Shown here: positions 1-12,600 of the stretch, piece by piece
Layout: every line of letters starts with the position of its first letter
Position numbering within the stretch: position 1 is the stretch's first letter
Source: Echinococcus granulosus
Lineage: Eukaryota; Platyhelminthes; Cestoda; Cyclophyllidea; Taeniidae
Direction of reading: 5' to 3'
NCBI RefSeq assembly: GCF_000524195.1
Contig: NW_020170383.1
Span: forward strand, 354,207 to 418,206
Length of the DNA: 64,000 nucleotides
The notes under the pieces: model-generated
Database searches by the model: none
What the model was told of the DNA's origin: nothing
The model's input: only the letters and a program-made list of their open reading frames with translations
Program-made: the position numbers and the translations under genes

Positions 1-694
1 AGTACGACAACCTCAAACACGATCCAACTGATTATTCAGAGGATGAAGGCTTAATTGGCTTGACCAAGGGAGGAGGAGAGAATTTGGATGAAGTGATTGA
101 CAGGTGTTTTTTGAGAATTTTTTGCAGTCATATGCTTACTTTATTGAAGTGGATTGGAGGTTGTGGTTTGGAGATTGACAATCTTGGATGACTGCTAAAA
201 TTACTTTAAAGCTCACAGACTTATGCCAATGCCCAAGACCATCACCACACATCATTGATGAGGCATAAGTTTAGTTATTTTCCTCCTTTTTTTCTATCAA
301 GGTTTAATTTAATTTTTCGCAACTTCCTGAACCTTGGTGAAATACCGACACACGCAAAACAGTTTGAAGAAGCGGAAAAATTAGACGAGTTACAAGAGTT
401 GCACCGATCTCCGGACCCTAGTCAGAATTACCTTGCGGGTGCGGAGCGCTCCTGGTGGCAGATAGCCTTCGCAGAACGTCTGACGCGGCTGGAAAACAGC
501 TCCTCCACGGCTTTCACTCAGGCTGCCCCTAAGGAGACGGATTCCAAGAAGGACAGAAAATCTAGGAAGAAAGCCTTAGCAACTGCTGTCAACGACGCTT
601 CAACGCACAACAATTCAACCTCTCTCGCCACACTTGATGTGAAGGCGAAATCAGAAGAAGGCGAGTCATCAAGCAATATACAATCGCGATACTG
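1..694 (+). CDS. TAF1: TAF1 exons 1-2 of window: acidic N-terminal segment
   Basis: Residues about 1-165 of the visible protein. Exon 1 reads [17 protein letters not shown] and seems to match the acidic stretch that precedes the conserved WYD region in animal TAF1. Exon 2 begins after a long pyrimidine tract at 301 and completes the split Arg codon from exon 1. It is rich in Glu, Lys and Ser ([14 protein letters not shown], then Lys/Arg- and Ser-rich sequence) and looks disordered. An alternative acceptor at 362 would break the phase with exon 1, so 302 was chosen. Intron 2 (695-1188) holds no other feature I can see. Poorly conserved, so exon 2 borders are less sure than later ones. Confidence 0.75.
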
Positions 695-3600
695 GTAATG
701 CTTCGTGCAATATTGGCTGCGGATATTTAAGCTAAGCCTGTGTTTAAAATACACTTGAGTTCACGGCACGACTTTAGCTGTACTGGATATTTTAAGTACT
801 AATCAGTTCGCTTACTTAAATTATAGTACGAGACATTGGTACTTTATGTTAGCAACAGAGGTATGGTGCGCATATTTTATCGTATTAACAGCATTCATTT
901 TATTCATGTTATTTGCGCAGTTTAAAACACAATAGACCGTAACTGGAACCTTTTGCATTGTAGGATCCTGTGATCACTTCACCAAACCATTTTCAGGTTT
1001 TCGGGTATTTTTTTCTAGGGTTTTACTCATCGCATTATAATTGAAAACAATGTACCCCTATTTTTTAATTATTCGTGTGGTTTAATGAACCGAGTATTTC
1101 GCTTAGATATCCCGTATGTAAGCATAGGACTTTATTGATGGGAAGCTTTTTTTACCTGATGAGACATTCTCTATTGTCAAATACATAGTACGTGGCGGTT
1201 CGGTCCTGCGAAGTACTGGTATGATCAGTTGGAGATACCCGAAACGGCGGACATCACGAAGTGGACCATGTGGCGCAAAAACGTCATCCCTCCTGTTGCT
1301 GTGGCACCCACGCAAGCCGGAATTCTCAACGTCGCTGACTGCAGGCACCCCACCTTGACTGTGGACTCGGAGACGAGGGGTTTGTCTTTTCCTTTATATT
1401 CCATTTCTTTGCTCCATCATTGTCCTTGTGGATGGATGTGCTGATGATGTGCAAATCCACTGGCATTATGAACTCTCATTTGAGTTACATCGTGTTTCCC
1501 TTTTTATAGCATCTCTTTGATAACTTTTTCTGCTTAGGTCCTGTTAAGAGCTGTCCTTTATAAATGTTTGCCACTTTATTGTGACTTTATTCTGCGAAGT
1601 GATGCTATACAGGTTTTCTAATGAATCAATGTTCAAGTAAGAAAATGCATAAATAATGCAGATAGAATCAAGATAAACTTTTAGAGTAACTATGTATTTT
1701 TAGCATTTGATTTTCGATGACATCCTCTCTTACAACAGAAAGCTTCTAGTTTTGCCGCCAGGAACTTTTCATGACCATTGATTTATCGTGTATAGCTGTT
1801 GCCGCAGATTCGACAGAAGCTGTGACACAAGCAGGACCTCAGATATCACATTTAATTGGTGACGTAGACGAGGAAGATGTGGTTAGTGGAACAGAGGGAG
1901 TGGAAGCGGAGATGGAAGATGAGGAGGAAATGTTCCTACCCTACAAGCTTATACAGTGGGAAGACGACATCATCTACGATCCCCAATTGAGTAACAACAA
2001 GGTGGCTGCAAGTGCCAGGCAAAACGCTGTCTATGCTGGCTGGATCCCCTCACAAGTTTGCCGTACTATGGCTTCGTTTCAGGTATGTTTCTGATTATCA
2101 AAACTCCTTCGTATAAGAGACAACTCTGATGCTCTGTTTTATCATTAGACGAAGTAAAGATGTGTAGTTTCAAATGGAGGTGTCTGTTCTTTTGATAGGA
2201 CAGTTACCAAGGCAAATACCCAGGCATCCTGGGCTACAAGGTACTGACCGGTTCAGGGCAGATTGGCCAGTCGGCGGCGGGTATGTCTGGAAGCAGTGCC
2301 AGTAGCACCGTTGTATCTGCCTCCTCAACATCCGTAACTGATGCTCACAACCAGGCCGCTACTGCTCTGCGCTCCTCCGCCTGCTTCACCGGACCCTACT
2401 CCTTCTTTCCTGTTGAGAACCCTCAAATCATGGACGACAGTTGGCGTTTCGATATCATCTACGACCCTCAGTGTCACACACCGGCAGTCGACACGCCATT
2501 TCTACTCACCCTTAACAAAAATGATGAGCAGAGTCTTCTCGACACTTTAGTTAACGACGACGAGCTCATGGTGGTGAATGCCCCGAGCGCCCTGAAAAAG
2601 AAGCAGCCGGAGCACATGCAAGATGGTCACATCAACCGAGCCAGCTTTCACGTCACCTTCGGTTTTGCATCCACTCGTGGCACCCTAACCGGGGCTCTGG
2701 CGAAAGCAGAAAAGGGAGCGGAAAAAGTAAAGCGTATCCTCGGCAAGGTAAGCCCGTATTTTTCTTGATGGTCCTCTTTTTTAATCACCATATTCTTTGG
2801 TAATTGTCTTGTGCTTTGTTTAAAGTTGTATGACATCAGATTCATAGTCATCACGAGCATTATCGCTATTTAATCGAATATCTTCGCTTTTATAATTTTT
2901 TGTTATCGCACAGAAATGAGACTTCAGAGATTACTTGTTTTTTAATAAATTTGGATGGTGCCATTTTGCTTGGAACGTTGTGCTACACATGTAGGAATGC
3001 TTGTTCCTATTTGAAGACAATTCTACACACCCATCTTGCATCTTTGACGTTAGTGTAACGGTGTTGCGTGCCCACGGGACCAGCAGGCAATGTGATGTTG
3101 GTAATCCGTTACAGATAAGCCCCATGGGATGTAAAACCACTGCTAACTGTAGAATGACTAGGTGGCTCAATCAAAGTAGCGCATGAGATTAAGGCTATAA
3201 TATTAAAAATTGGTTTTCCTTAGAGTACTGTATTCGGTTAAACTACTTGTGCATAAATGTATTTGTGTAGCATGGGTTCCTGGCTGAGGGCGAGTGGAAC
3301 GAGGAGAGTGCGGAGAGCGATGATAACGCGGAGGGCGGCGAGGATACGAATCAAGAGACAGCGAATATGGCTTCAGCGGCAGCAGCTGCCTCGGGTCTGC
3401 CCCCCAAGGACCCCCTCAACCTCTCTAACGATGAATTTTACGCCATTCGCTCCGGTGGCCTATTCGGCAACCTTGCACGTTGTGGCCCACTTCAACACAG
3501 TACTCCCGCTGTAGAGCTCTGGCCACCCTTCTTCCCCACTTACAACACTCCCTCTCGTCTCAGGCAGTTTCATCGTGTCCCTCTCAAGCAGTAAGCCTGT

Positions 3601-6600
3601 CTCCTTTTTCTACATCTGCCTCCTTTTATCGACTTGTTAGTGGATTGCGCGGTTACGGTTTTTTTGCCTTCTTCATTGCCAGTTGTATCGGGCGAATCTG
3701 AGTAGTGTGAGTAGTCGACTGTTAATGTTGTTTTCTTTATGCCATCCTGAAGATTGCATGTTGTTCGTGTGAGTACTTTGCACCAGAATTTAGTGGGGAG
3801 TGCTTAAATACTTATTAGGATTTTAAACGAAAATGACGTCAGTCAAATACATTAAGCAATAACATAGCTTTATGCTTCGTTTAGCATCACCCTTTTAGAG
3901 GCATTAAAAATAAAATTCTATCTGTACGCAGTGTCACCCCTTTACAGATAATTACATCAATTCGTTTTGCATTCGAGCCCCTATTTTCACGAAGTTTAGT
4001 TATTTATGCTCCTTTTCCGGGCTCCTTCCCAGATACACTCGTGGTATGATGTCCCAGTTCAGCACACCTATTTCTGTGAACAACCTTACGAGGATAATTC
4101 AGAGGAAATCCAAGGAACGAGAAGAAGAGAAGATAGCTGCCGGGGGCGGCGATATTTTCTTCATGCGGACGCCACAGGATCTCTCTGGCTTCGATGGGGA
4201 AGTAGTTCTCTTCGAGTACTCCGAGGAATTTCCACCACTTATGAATCAAGTGCGATTATTTTTTTAATCACTGCATAATTGTGTTTTTTATTATGAAAAC
4301 TTGTGCAAATATCCACTGTGCTTGCCTATTTCTTTGCTATTTTTCACCAGCATTAAATAGGAACTTTCTTCACAACCTTCCCTAAGTTCCTAACTCTATC
4401 CAGGTATTCGCATTTACGTGGGAATTGATACACCTTTTTGGTCACTTGTCCACTTCAGCGCTTCCACCCCCGAGTTCGTTTGACATTCCTCGTCGAATCT
4501 TCTAGCTCACATCTTACTTATATGGTTTTTAAAAAGCTGTAGTACCTCGAACATTCTCGAGTTTGGGTTGCGAAATCCGCCGTTGATCAGGAGAAATCGC
4601 GAATGTTTGGATGATGGAGGAAAACTATTAGAAATAGCTTTTTGAAATCCTTTTTAGAGCGGTATGGCGACAAGGCTGGTGAATTACTACAGACCCCTGC
4701 TGCCGAAAGATCCGTCTCTCTCCCCCGACCCAGCAGGCAATAGTTCACCCCCGGATCTCCCTTATGGCTCACTAGTTAATGTAGGGAACACTGATTCACC
4801 CTTTTTGGGTGTTGTGCGTCCAGGTGGATGCCTCCAGGTGGGTAGGTGGATGATAGACTTTATTTATTTATAAACTCTATATATTACTTGACCTCTTTTC
4901 CTGCATTGCAGAGCATGGAGAACAACATGTTCCGAGCGCCAATCTATCCTCACAAGACACCCTCGACAGACTTCCTGGTGATTCGCAACCGCAATGGTCT
5001 ATGGATCCGGCGAGTGCCGAACGCCTTCACGGTGGGTCAGGAGGTTCCGTTGATGGAGGTCCCAGGACCCAATTCGAAGCGCGCCAATAACTTCGCGCGC
5101 GACTTTCTTCAGGTTTACATTCTCCGCCTCTTCCTCAAGAGCACTGATGAGCCAAAACGAATCAAGATGGAGGAGATTCGCTCCGCTTTCCCCAACCACT
5201 CCGAGAGCAGTGTCCGCAAACGCCTAAAGATTTGCGCTGATTTCAAGCGAACCGGTAAGATCAACTTGTTTATCGGATTCGGCTCTGTTTGTGGTGTCCA
5301 TATTTTAGGAAGCAAGTTTTTTAAAAGTAGATGTTGTTACCAATTTTGGAGTATTTTTTGTTGCTTGACCTTTCTCACTAGTCTGAGTCTAATCACCTTT
5401 TAGTATGTCACTGCTTTTCTTCCTATTTTCTTTAGTCGTCCCAACTTTTGAAGTTATGTTCAATTTTTCCTCACTAATCAACAATTGACCACTATTTCAT
5501 TAAATTGCTATTCTACCCTTGCCATCAAACTCACAAATCGACTCAAGGCACTGGATACCCTTCTTTTGCTGCAGTACTGTGCTGAATGAATTCGTCAAAA
5601 TTTGTTTTTTTTTAGTGTGCGACATTAGAAGATCCTACCTCGTTTATGGAGTTAGGCAAGGAGGCTTATTTTGGTTCATTTGCACCTACGTGTGTGTTTA
5701 GGTGTGGACGCCAGTTGGTGGGTCCTGCGTCCAGACTATCGCCTGCCCTCTGAGGAGGAGATTCGCTATCTAGTGCAGCCAGAGGACTTTTGCGCCTTCT
5801 TCAGTATGCAGGCGGCGGAGCTGCGTCTCAAGGATGCCGGCTATGGCGAGAAATCGCTGTTTGTTCTTGATGAAAATCCCGAGGAGGAGGAGGAGAAGGA
5901 AGGCCAGGTAGGAAAGGGGGAGGGACATTAAAATGGTATGATTACACATCAAATTAAGCACAATACATAGGTCCAACAATGCTCGATTCCGGTTTGGCAG
6001 GTGACTTAATCCAGGCCTAATTGTATTTGGAGTCACTAGATTTGTGTCAAAGGACTACAACCCGTCGAATTAATACTGCTACACGACTGGCGCAGAATGT
6101 TTATATTTTCACTAAATTGTTCTGCTTTGAATTCACAACTTTTTACATCAAACAATCGATAACGTTTGCTTGCCCTGGTGCATTGATAGTCATACTAAAA
6201 GGTAGGCAGACAGTGAGGGTTTATTGCTAAGCTAATTCTAAACTGCAATGGTTCGCGCTATAGCCCAAAATGGAGGACGAGGTGCGGGCGGCGCCGTGGA
6301 ACACGACGAGAGCTTACTTAGCGGCGCAGCGTGGCGGCTGCTTCCTAGAGCTGCATGGACCCGCAGATCCCACTGGGTGTGGGGAGGCATTCTCGTACTC
6401 TAAGACCTCTGCCAAGCCTGGCGCTCTCTTCCGTCAGGCTGGCGGGGAAGTAGCGCGAGGACTCCTAAAGGATAAGAAGACCGTTACCGGCACCGACGCT
6501 GATTTGCGGAAATTGCACCTTCGAGAGGCCAGAGCGCTTCTCCGTTCCTTTGGTATTAGCGAGGCTGACCTTAAGACCTTCAAACGGTGCGCTTCTACTA

Positions 6601-9600
6601 CTTTTCCTTTGCTTTCTCTATTCCCTATCTGTTCGACGCACACAAGAGCTTAGTTACAAAAGTACGTGGTAGACATGTCGCATTTTTTAATTACTTCACT
6701 TTTTTCACCGTCAACTTTTACGCCTGAATTTTATGTCGTGACAACTACTTGATAGCACTAGTCACCGACTCGCTGCTTTTGCATCGCCATCATCATCATA
6801 TGAAAATCCCATTTCAATCAACGATTTCTTGAATGGTTTAAAAATATGATTCAATGTATCCGCATCCTAGTCCGGATCACCCGTAATGCTTTGGTTGTGT
6901 TATTTCTCTTGAGCATGTCAAAGTGTTATTTGTCAGTTTTCCGGCGTTCCTTACAGGTTTTTAGAATAGGTTTTCGAAAGTCTCAGGTGGTCTCCACCAA
7001 TTTACTCTGCCAAGATCATCCTCACCGATAAAGTCGCACTTCATCAGCAGTGTGTCTATTTGCCGCATAAATTTCCCAGAAACAATTGTCTAAATGCTTG
7101 TGACTATGTTCCTATCATGAGTTAGAAATTAGCTTTTGGCGAGTTATGCAGTTGTTATTGCTGTGAATAAATCGGTTTCAAAGGTCTTTTCTCATTTTTC
7201 GTGGTTATAGTTGCTACCAAATAGTCAGAATGCTCTGCATTTTCACACCGCTCGAGCTTTTCAACCCACGTATAGGCGACTCTGTGAGAGATAATTTTAT
7301 CCTCATACGGAGTATGCATGCGAATATGTTTTCGTTCTCGATACGCTTTCCGTCCTCAAATGTGTATGATAGAGTACTGCTTCCTTTCACATGTTTCATA
7401 CCTTCTTTACTTTAGGTGGTAAATATCACAAAACTGCAAGGATAGCCATCTTGCATGCATAACTAAATGGGTAACACGCCTAGATAAGAAATTAGGCTAG
7501 GATTGAACCTAGACCCCAACAGAGCAAAAATAAAGCCTTGTTGATACTTACTTTCTCTGGAGCCTTCTTTTAGTTGGGAGATAATTGACATGGTGCGATT
7601 TACTTCAACGGAGCGTGCAAAGCAGGGAGAGGAGGAGAGCACAGCCAAATTTGCGCGTGGCAATCGTCTCTCTATGGCAGAGCAGATACGATGCTACCGG
7701 GAGGAGTGCCAACGAATTTTTGATCTGCAGAATCGCGTCCTTTCCAATCCCGAGTTACTCTCCTCGGACGAGGAGGAGGAAGAGCCCAGCTCAGAGGAGG
7801 ACGAGGATGATGGCAAGGTCGGCGCTTCCGGGGCCGGCGGAGGCAGTGGTAGTGGTGGCGCCTCCTCCAACGCCATCGGTGGGGTTCGACTCTCTAGTCT
7901 CCCCTCCTCAAACCAACAGTCCGTGCGCAACGTCCACTCTCTCCTTACTAATCGAATCACCTCGGAGGAGCTGCGAGAACGTCAGGAGGAGGCTGAACGC
8001 GAGAATCTTAAACGGAGTATGGAGCTCGGGGTAGGCCTTTATTTTCTCCTCTTCTCTGCTTGTAAAAGTGAGTGTTAGCTGTGATCTTAGTATAGCTTTA
8101 ATTCGATCCTAAAATTGTTTATGAACTTTTTGTAACGCAAAGTTTCAATCTTTAATTAATCCATAATTACAAAAGTTACTCTAAGTCTAGGGCTTGCTGC
8201 TTTAACAGTTCTTTTGAGGGCTTTTTTAATGTAGCAATATAGCAATATTGTCCTCAAGAGTAAGCATTCGTTCCTTTCGCATTGCTTGTCGTTTTGGTGT
8301 ATTTGAACTCCCTTGCAGAAATCGCTATGTTCAAGTAAAAACAAACGTAAGCAGAACCCGCAAGGAGCGATACCGAATGCAAGCGACGCGGCTAATGCAC
8401 AACAACAACAACCCGGAGTGGTGGCGGCAGAGGTTGAGACTACAGCGCTAGTGGTGTACGAAGCGAGCGCGGCGTCAGCGGGCACTATTCTCGACTTGCC
8501 TGCACCTTTCCCCAACGCCCAGAAGAAGATGATCCGTATTACTCGCACCTACTGTAAGGGCACCGATCGCGAGTACTCCCGTACTGAAGTAGTACCTTGG
8601 TCCCCTGTGGTTGAAATTTACCTTAAGATCAAACAGACTCGTGATCTTGAGCAGATTCACACCTTCGTAGGCTCCGATGAACAGTTCAAAGAGCAAAGAC
8701 GGAAGGAGAAACGGCGAATCCAGGTTTGTCGATTGTGGTTCCTATGCATCGCGATTCTCAGTGTACACTATCATGCCCAATAATTCGGGTAGAAGAGTGT
8801 AATGTACCTGTTTAGGTCCTATTTGTGCAAATTTACTATTTAATTGCCTTTTCGTCTTTGAGCTTACATCTCATCAGTATTAACACTTGTGTGCAGGACC
8901 AGCTGCGTCGAGTCCGCAAGCAGCAGGAGCTGCTGCGTGCTCGGGGCATGGCGGATGGAGGTGCACCTCTGAGAGACGCCAGTGGTCGTCTTCTGCCCAT
9001 CAACCGTTTGCCTGGTTCTGGTCCCGTTCCCTCCTCCTCTCGCCGCCGCCACAAACCCTCCAGCAACATCCTCAAAATGCGTTGTGGTGCTTGCGGCCAA
9101 ACTGGTGCGTCCTCTCAATCCACTTTGTCTCTTATCCTCTTCAGTCCACTTTTCCTCACTAGTTCCCAGTTTTATTCTGTTTCTTTGTGTCATTGCATCC
9201 TCGTAGTCTGCTCTCTAATATTACTTTTCTGTTATACTTTCATCACATTCGTAGTTTGAAATGCAATATTTCAAAGTTTTGTGCACACCGGTACGTAATC
9301 ATAATTATATGCTCCCCGCCCTCTCTAAAACACTTATTGACACAACTTAGTCGACTTTTTTCGCGGTTTGTGCTAGTTCTTAGGAGGAAACATCCATTTC
9401 CGTGCAAATATGTGCCAGTCATTCCTGCGTGTATACGTAATGCCCTAAAGTTTGCGAAATTCTTAAGTGTAGTTTGATTCTCGCGCGTTTCACGGTTAGT
9501 CAAAAATACTAAAAGGATGGCTTTAGGTTGCTACACGATTTGGTTCCATTTACACCTAATGTATTTCCTTGATTTGTACGTAAAACTGTGTATACAATAT

Positions 9601-12600
9601 TAACTCATCAGTCACGCAGTTGTCACAAGTATTTTAACTTTTCTCAGAAACCTACTGACTCAACCCTAAGTTGGCATCCTTGAATTGAAGACACATTTAC
9701 AAGAACTTATTTTTTTCACATTGCTGTAATGATTAATCATTCACTGTACATGAAATCGAATCCGTCTGTGAAAATCGCGTAGGCCACATGCGCACAAACA
9801 AAGAATGTCCGATGTACGGGCGAAATGACGCTGTGGCGCCCCCTCCGCCGGGCGGAGGGCGCAGTGGTTCGCGCCGCGTGCTGCCACCGGGCGTCGAGCC
9901 AGAGACGGTCGCAGCTGCACAGGAGCTCACTTCAAAACCCGTCGCCGAGCTCCTCGCTGCCACTGGCGGTGGCGTGGCCATTGGAGGCGGTGGTGGGGGC
10001 GGTGATGGCAGTGGAGGCGTGGGCTATGATGCTGGCGACACCGATTCTGCCGCTTTTGGTGATGCACCGCGCAGTATTGGCGCTTCTCGCCTCTCTGACG
10101 ACTCCGATGACGCCTTCGACCATCATCGCGGAGATTACGAATGCTATGATGCTCATGACGAGGATTCTCGCACGGTTAGTTCTTTCTCCAGCGCTCTCTT
10201 TGGTTTTACATCGTATCGAAGACTCTTAGAGTTCGATTTTATTTATGATTATAAAATACATCTAGTCATGTTTTTAAAGCAGTAGTAGATTCCATTTTTG
10301 GACTGAACGTTCATGCTTGTCTGCTTTTTAAATATAATTGGTCTCCCTATAGTTTTTTTGGGAACACTACAAGGCCATAGTTTTGTACTCTGGTTCAAGT
10401 GACATTAAATGTGCAACACAAGTGATATCCATAAGAGTAAATATTAGTGTTTCGTAACCTATTTTGTTTGATTACTTAATACAGTGACTCACGCAATTAT
10501 CGACTCGAAAAGTTTGAATCTATAGGCGGTAGACTCAATTGAGATTTCACCTCTCTTAGCCTGCAATATCTCGTGAAACTAATCTTCATTGCTAGTGGCT
10601 TATAAGTTCACGCCTTCTTGTCTGCATTTTAGCAGTTTGATAGCAGTCGTGGGAGGCCGAATGCAAGCCTCGGACGATACCTGGACCCTCATCAGCCCCC
10701 AAGACGCCACGACTTGAAGATGACGATAAGCAAGCAGCTGCTAGACCGGTTGGACGCGGCCAGCGAGGTAGTGCGCTACGTAGAGGCTGCCAACCAACGC
10801 AGTCGTACTTCAATCTCAGGAAGCGGTGGCAGGGGAGGCGCTGGTGGCGGTAGCCGCAGACGCAGTACCCTTGCAAGTGCGGCTGACGATGACTATCCCA
10901 CTTCTACCATCAAGCATCGTGGCAACCGACGGCGCATCGATCCCCGAGTCGCCATCAACCACATCTTTGAGGGCATCTACAAAGTACGTACTTCACTCAG
11001 TCCCACTTCTTCCCACGGCAGTCCTATGAGTAACTCTACCAGGCACTTTAGAAGGCTTGGGGTTTGACTTATTCATCAAGAATGAAGTTGTTTGAATCAG
11101 CATTTTTTATTTTTCTTTTCCGTGTTCGGGACAGTGGGGTGTTAATTTTGCCTCTTATATTTCAGGGTCTTTCACAGATTCCTGGCTGCAAGATTTTTAT
11201 GCATCCAGTGAAGGAGAAGGATTTTCCAAATTACTACAAGCAAATTCAACATCCTATGGATCTTTCTCAAATTCGCATGAAAATAAACCAGAACGCCTAT
11301 TCTACTCGAGAAGAGTTTCTCTCAGACATTCGTTTAATTCATGATAACTCGGAAAAGTTTAACGGTATGGTTACTCGGGTTTTAAAAGCTTCATGTTTTT
11401 TGTAGGTCAAATATTTTTAAATCCCGTCTTTTAAATTATGCGGTTTACCTTCTGAAAATTAAAATTACTGCGGTTTCTATGGTTTAATTTGTTTTGCTAA
11501 GTAGTGGCAGATATTTACGATTCTCGAACTGAACTGTTGATGTATTTCATCATTCGATGAGTGTCGCCGCTACAGCTTGAGTGAATTGTTTTCATTTTAC
11601 TATTATTGCAGGCCGTTTTTCATCATTAACGGAAACCGCGATGAAGATGTGCTCCTTCGTAGCGGAGGAGTTTTGTCAGAAAGAAATGAAGCTTATGCGG
11701 TTGGAGCCGCTGGTAAACCCGCTGTTGGACGAAAACGACCTTGTTCGACTGGGATTTTTGCTCCAGAAGGCTGTAAATGCTATGCGTGGTGTTGAAAACA
11801 GTCGTGCCTTTCACTTCCCCGTTGAGAAGCGTCGCTATCCTGTGGGTTTTGCTATTGCACATTCTGTCTACAATTCATTTTGCTTCTATCCCTCACAAAA
11901 ATTGTCTGCACCTGGCATTATCTCTCGTTCCACCTACTTTGGGGGCCGATTTGTGTACCATTTCAAAATGCGATACTTGTTTTTGAAATATCTGTCTAAG
12001 TATGCTTTGTAAACCCTAGTTTCTCAGACAAGTCCCATCATACATTATTCTCGACATTTTTCTAAAGGACTACTACAAGGCAATTGCACAGCCTATGGAC
12101 CTATCGACGTTGGAGAAATTAATAAAGGATAATCGTTATCACAGTCGTGAAGAGTTCTTTAATGACGCAGATCTTATCCTCTCCAACTGTCGTCAGTACA
12201 ATGGTGACGAGAGTGTGCTCACGAGGATCGCTCGGAAGATGCTCGATGTCGCCCACTCCACCCTTGATGAGATGGCGGAGACCATAGAGACAATCGAGGA
12301 GAACATTCGACAGTGAGTCCAAGTGCTACTTTTTTCCTGGATACATAGGAGAGTTATATTTGTTAATTTAAGTGGGCTTGGTAGTGTGGGAGTACAGGCT
12401 ATGACGCGCGCAAAATTATCGGCTTGTGCTTTTTAATAATTAGAGGTAAATGTGATCACACTCTCTCCCTAAAGACGGTTGGATGACATTTCGACTGCGG
12501 ACTCCCAATCTCAACATGGGGGAACAGCCTCCATTGATTTGACTGGGCCCTCGACTTCAAAAGCGATTAAGCGATTCCTCAAACAATCATGCGATCCCGA

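Noticed and set aside
7497..7512. Minus-strand GGTTCAATCC resembling a tRNA B box
   Set aside because: It is part of a 5-base inverted repeat with a six-base loop. The T-arm pairing is wrong and no A box or acceptor stem is present at the right distance.
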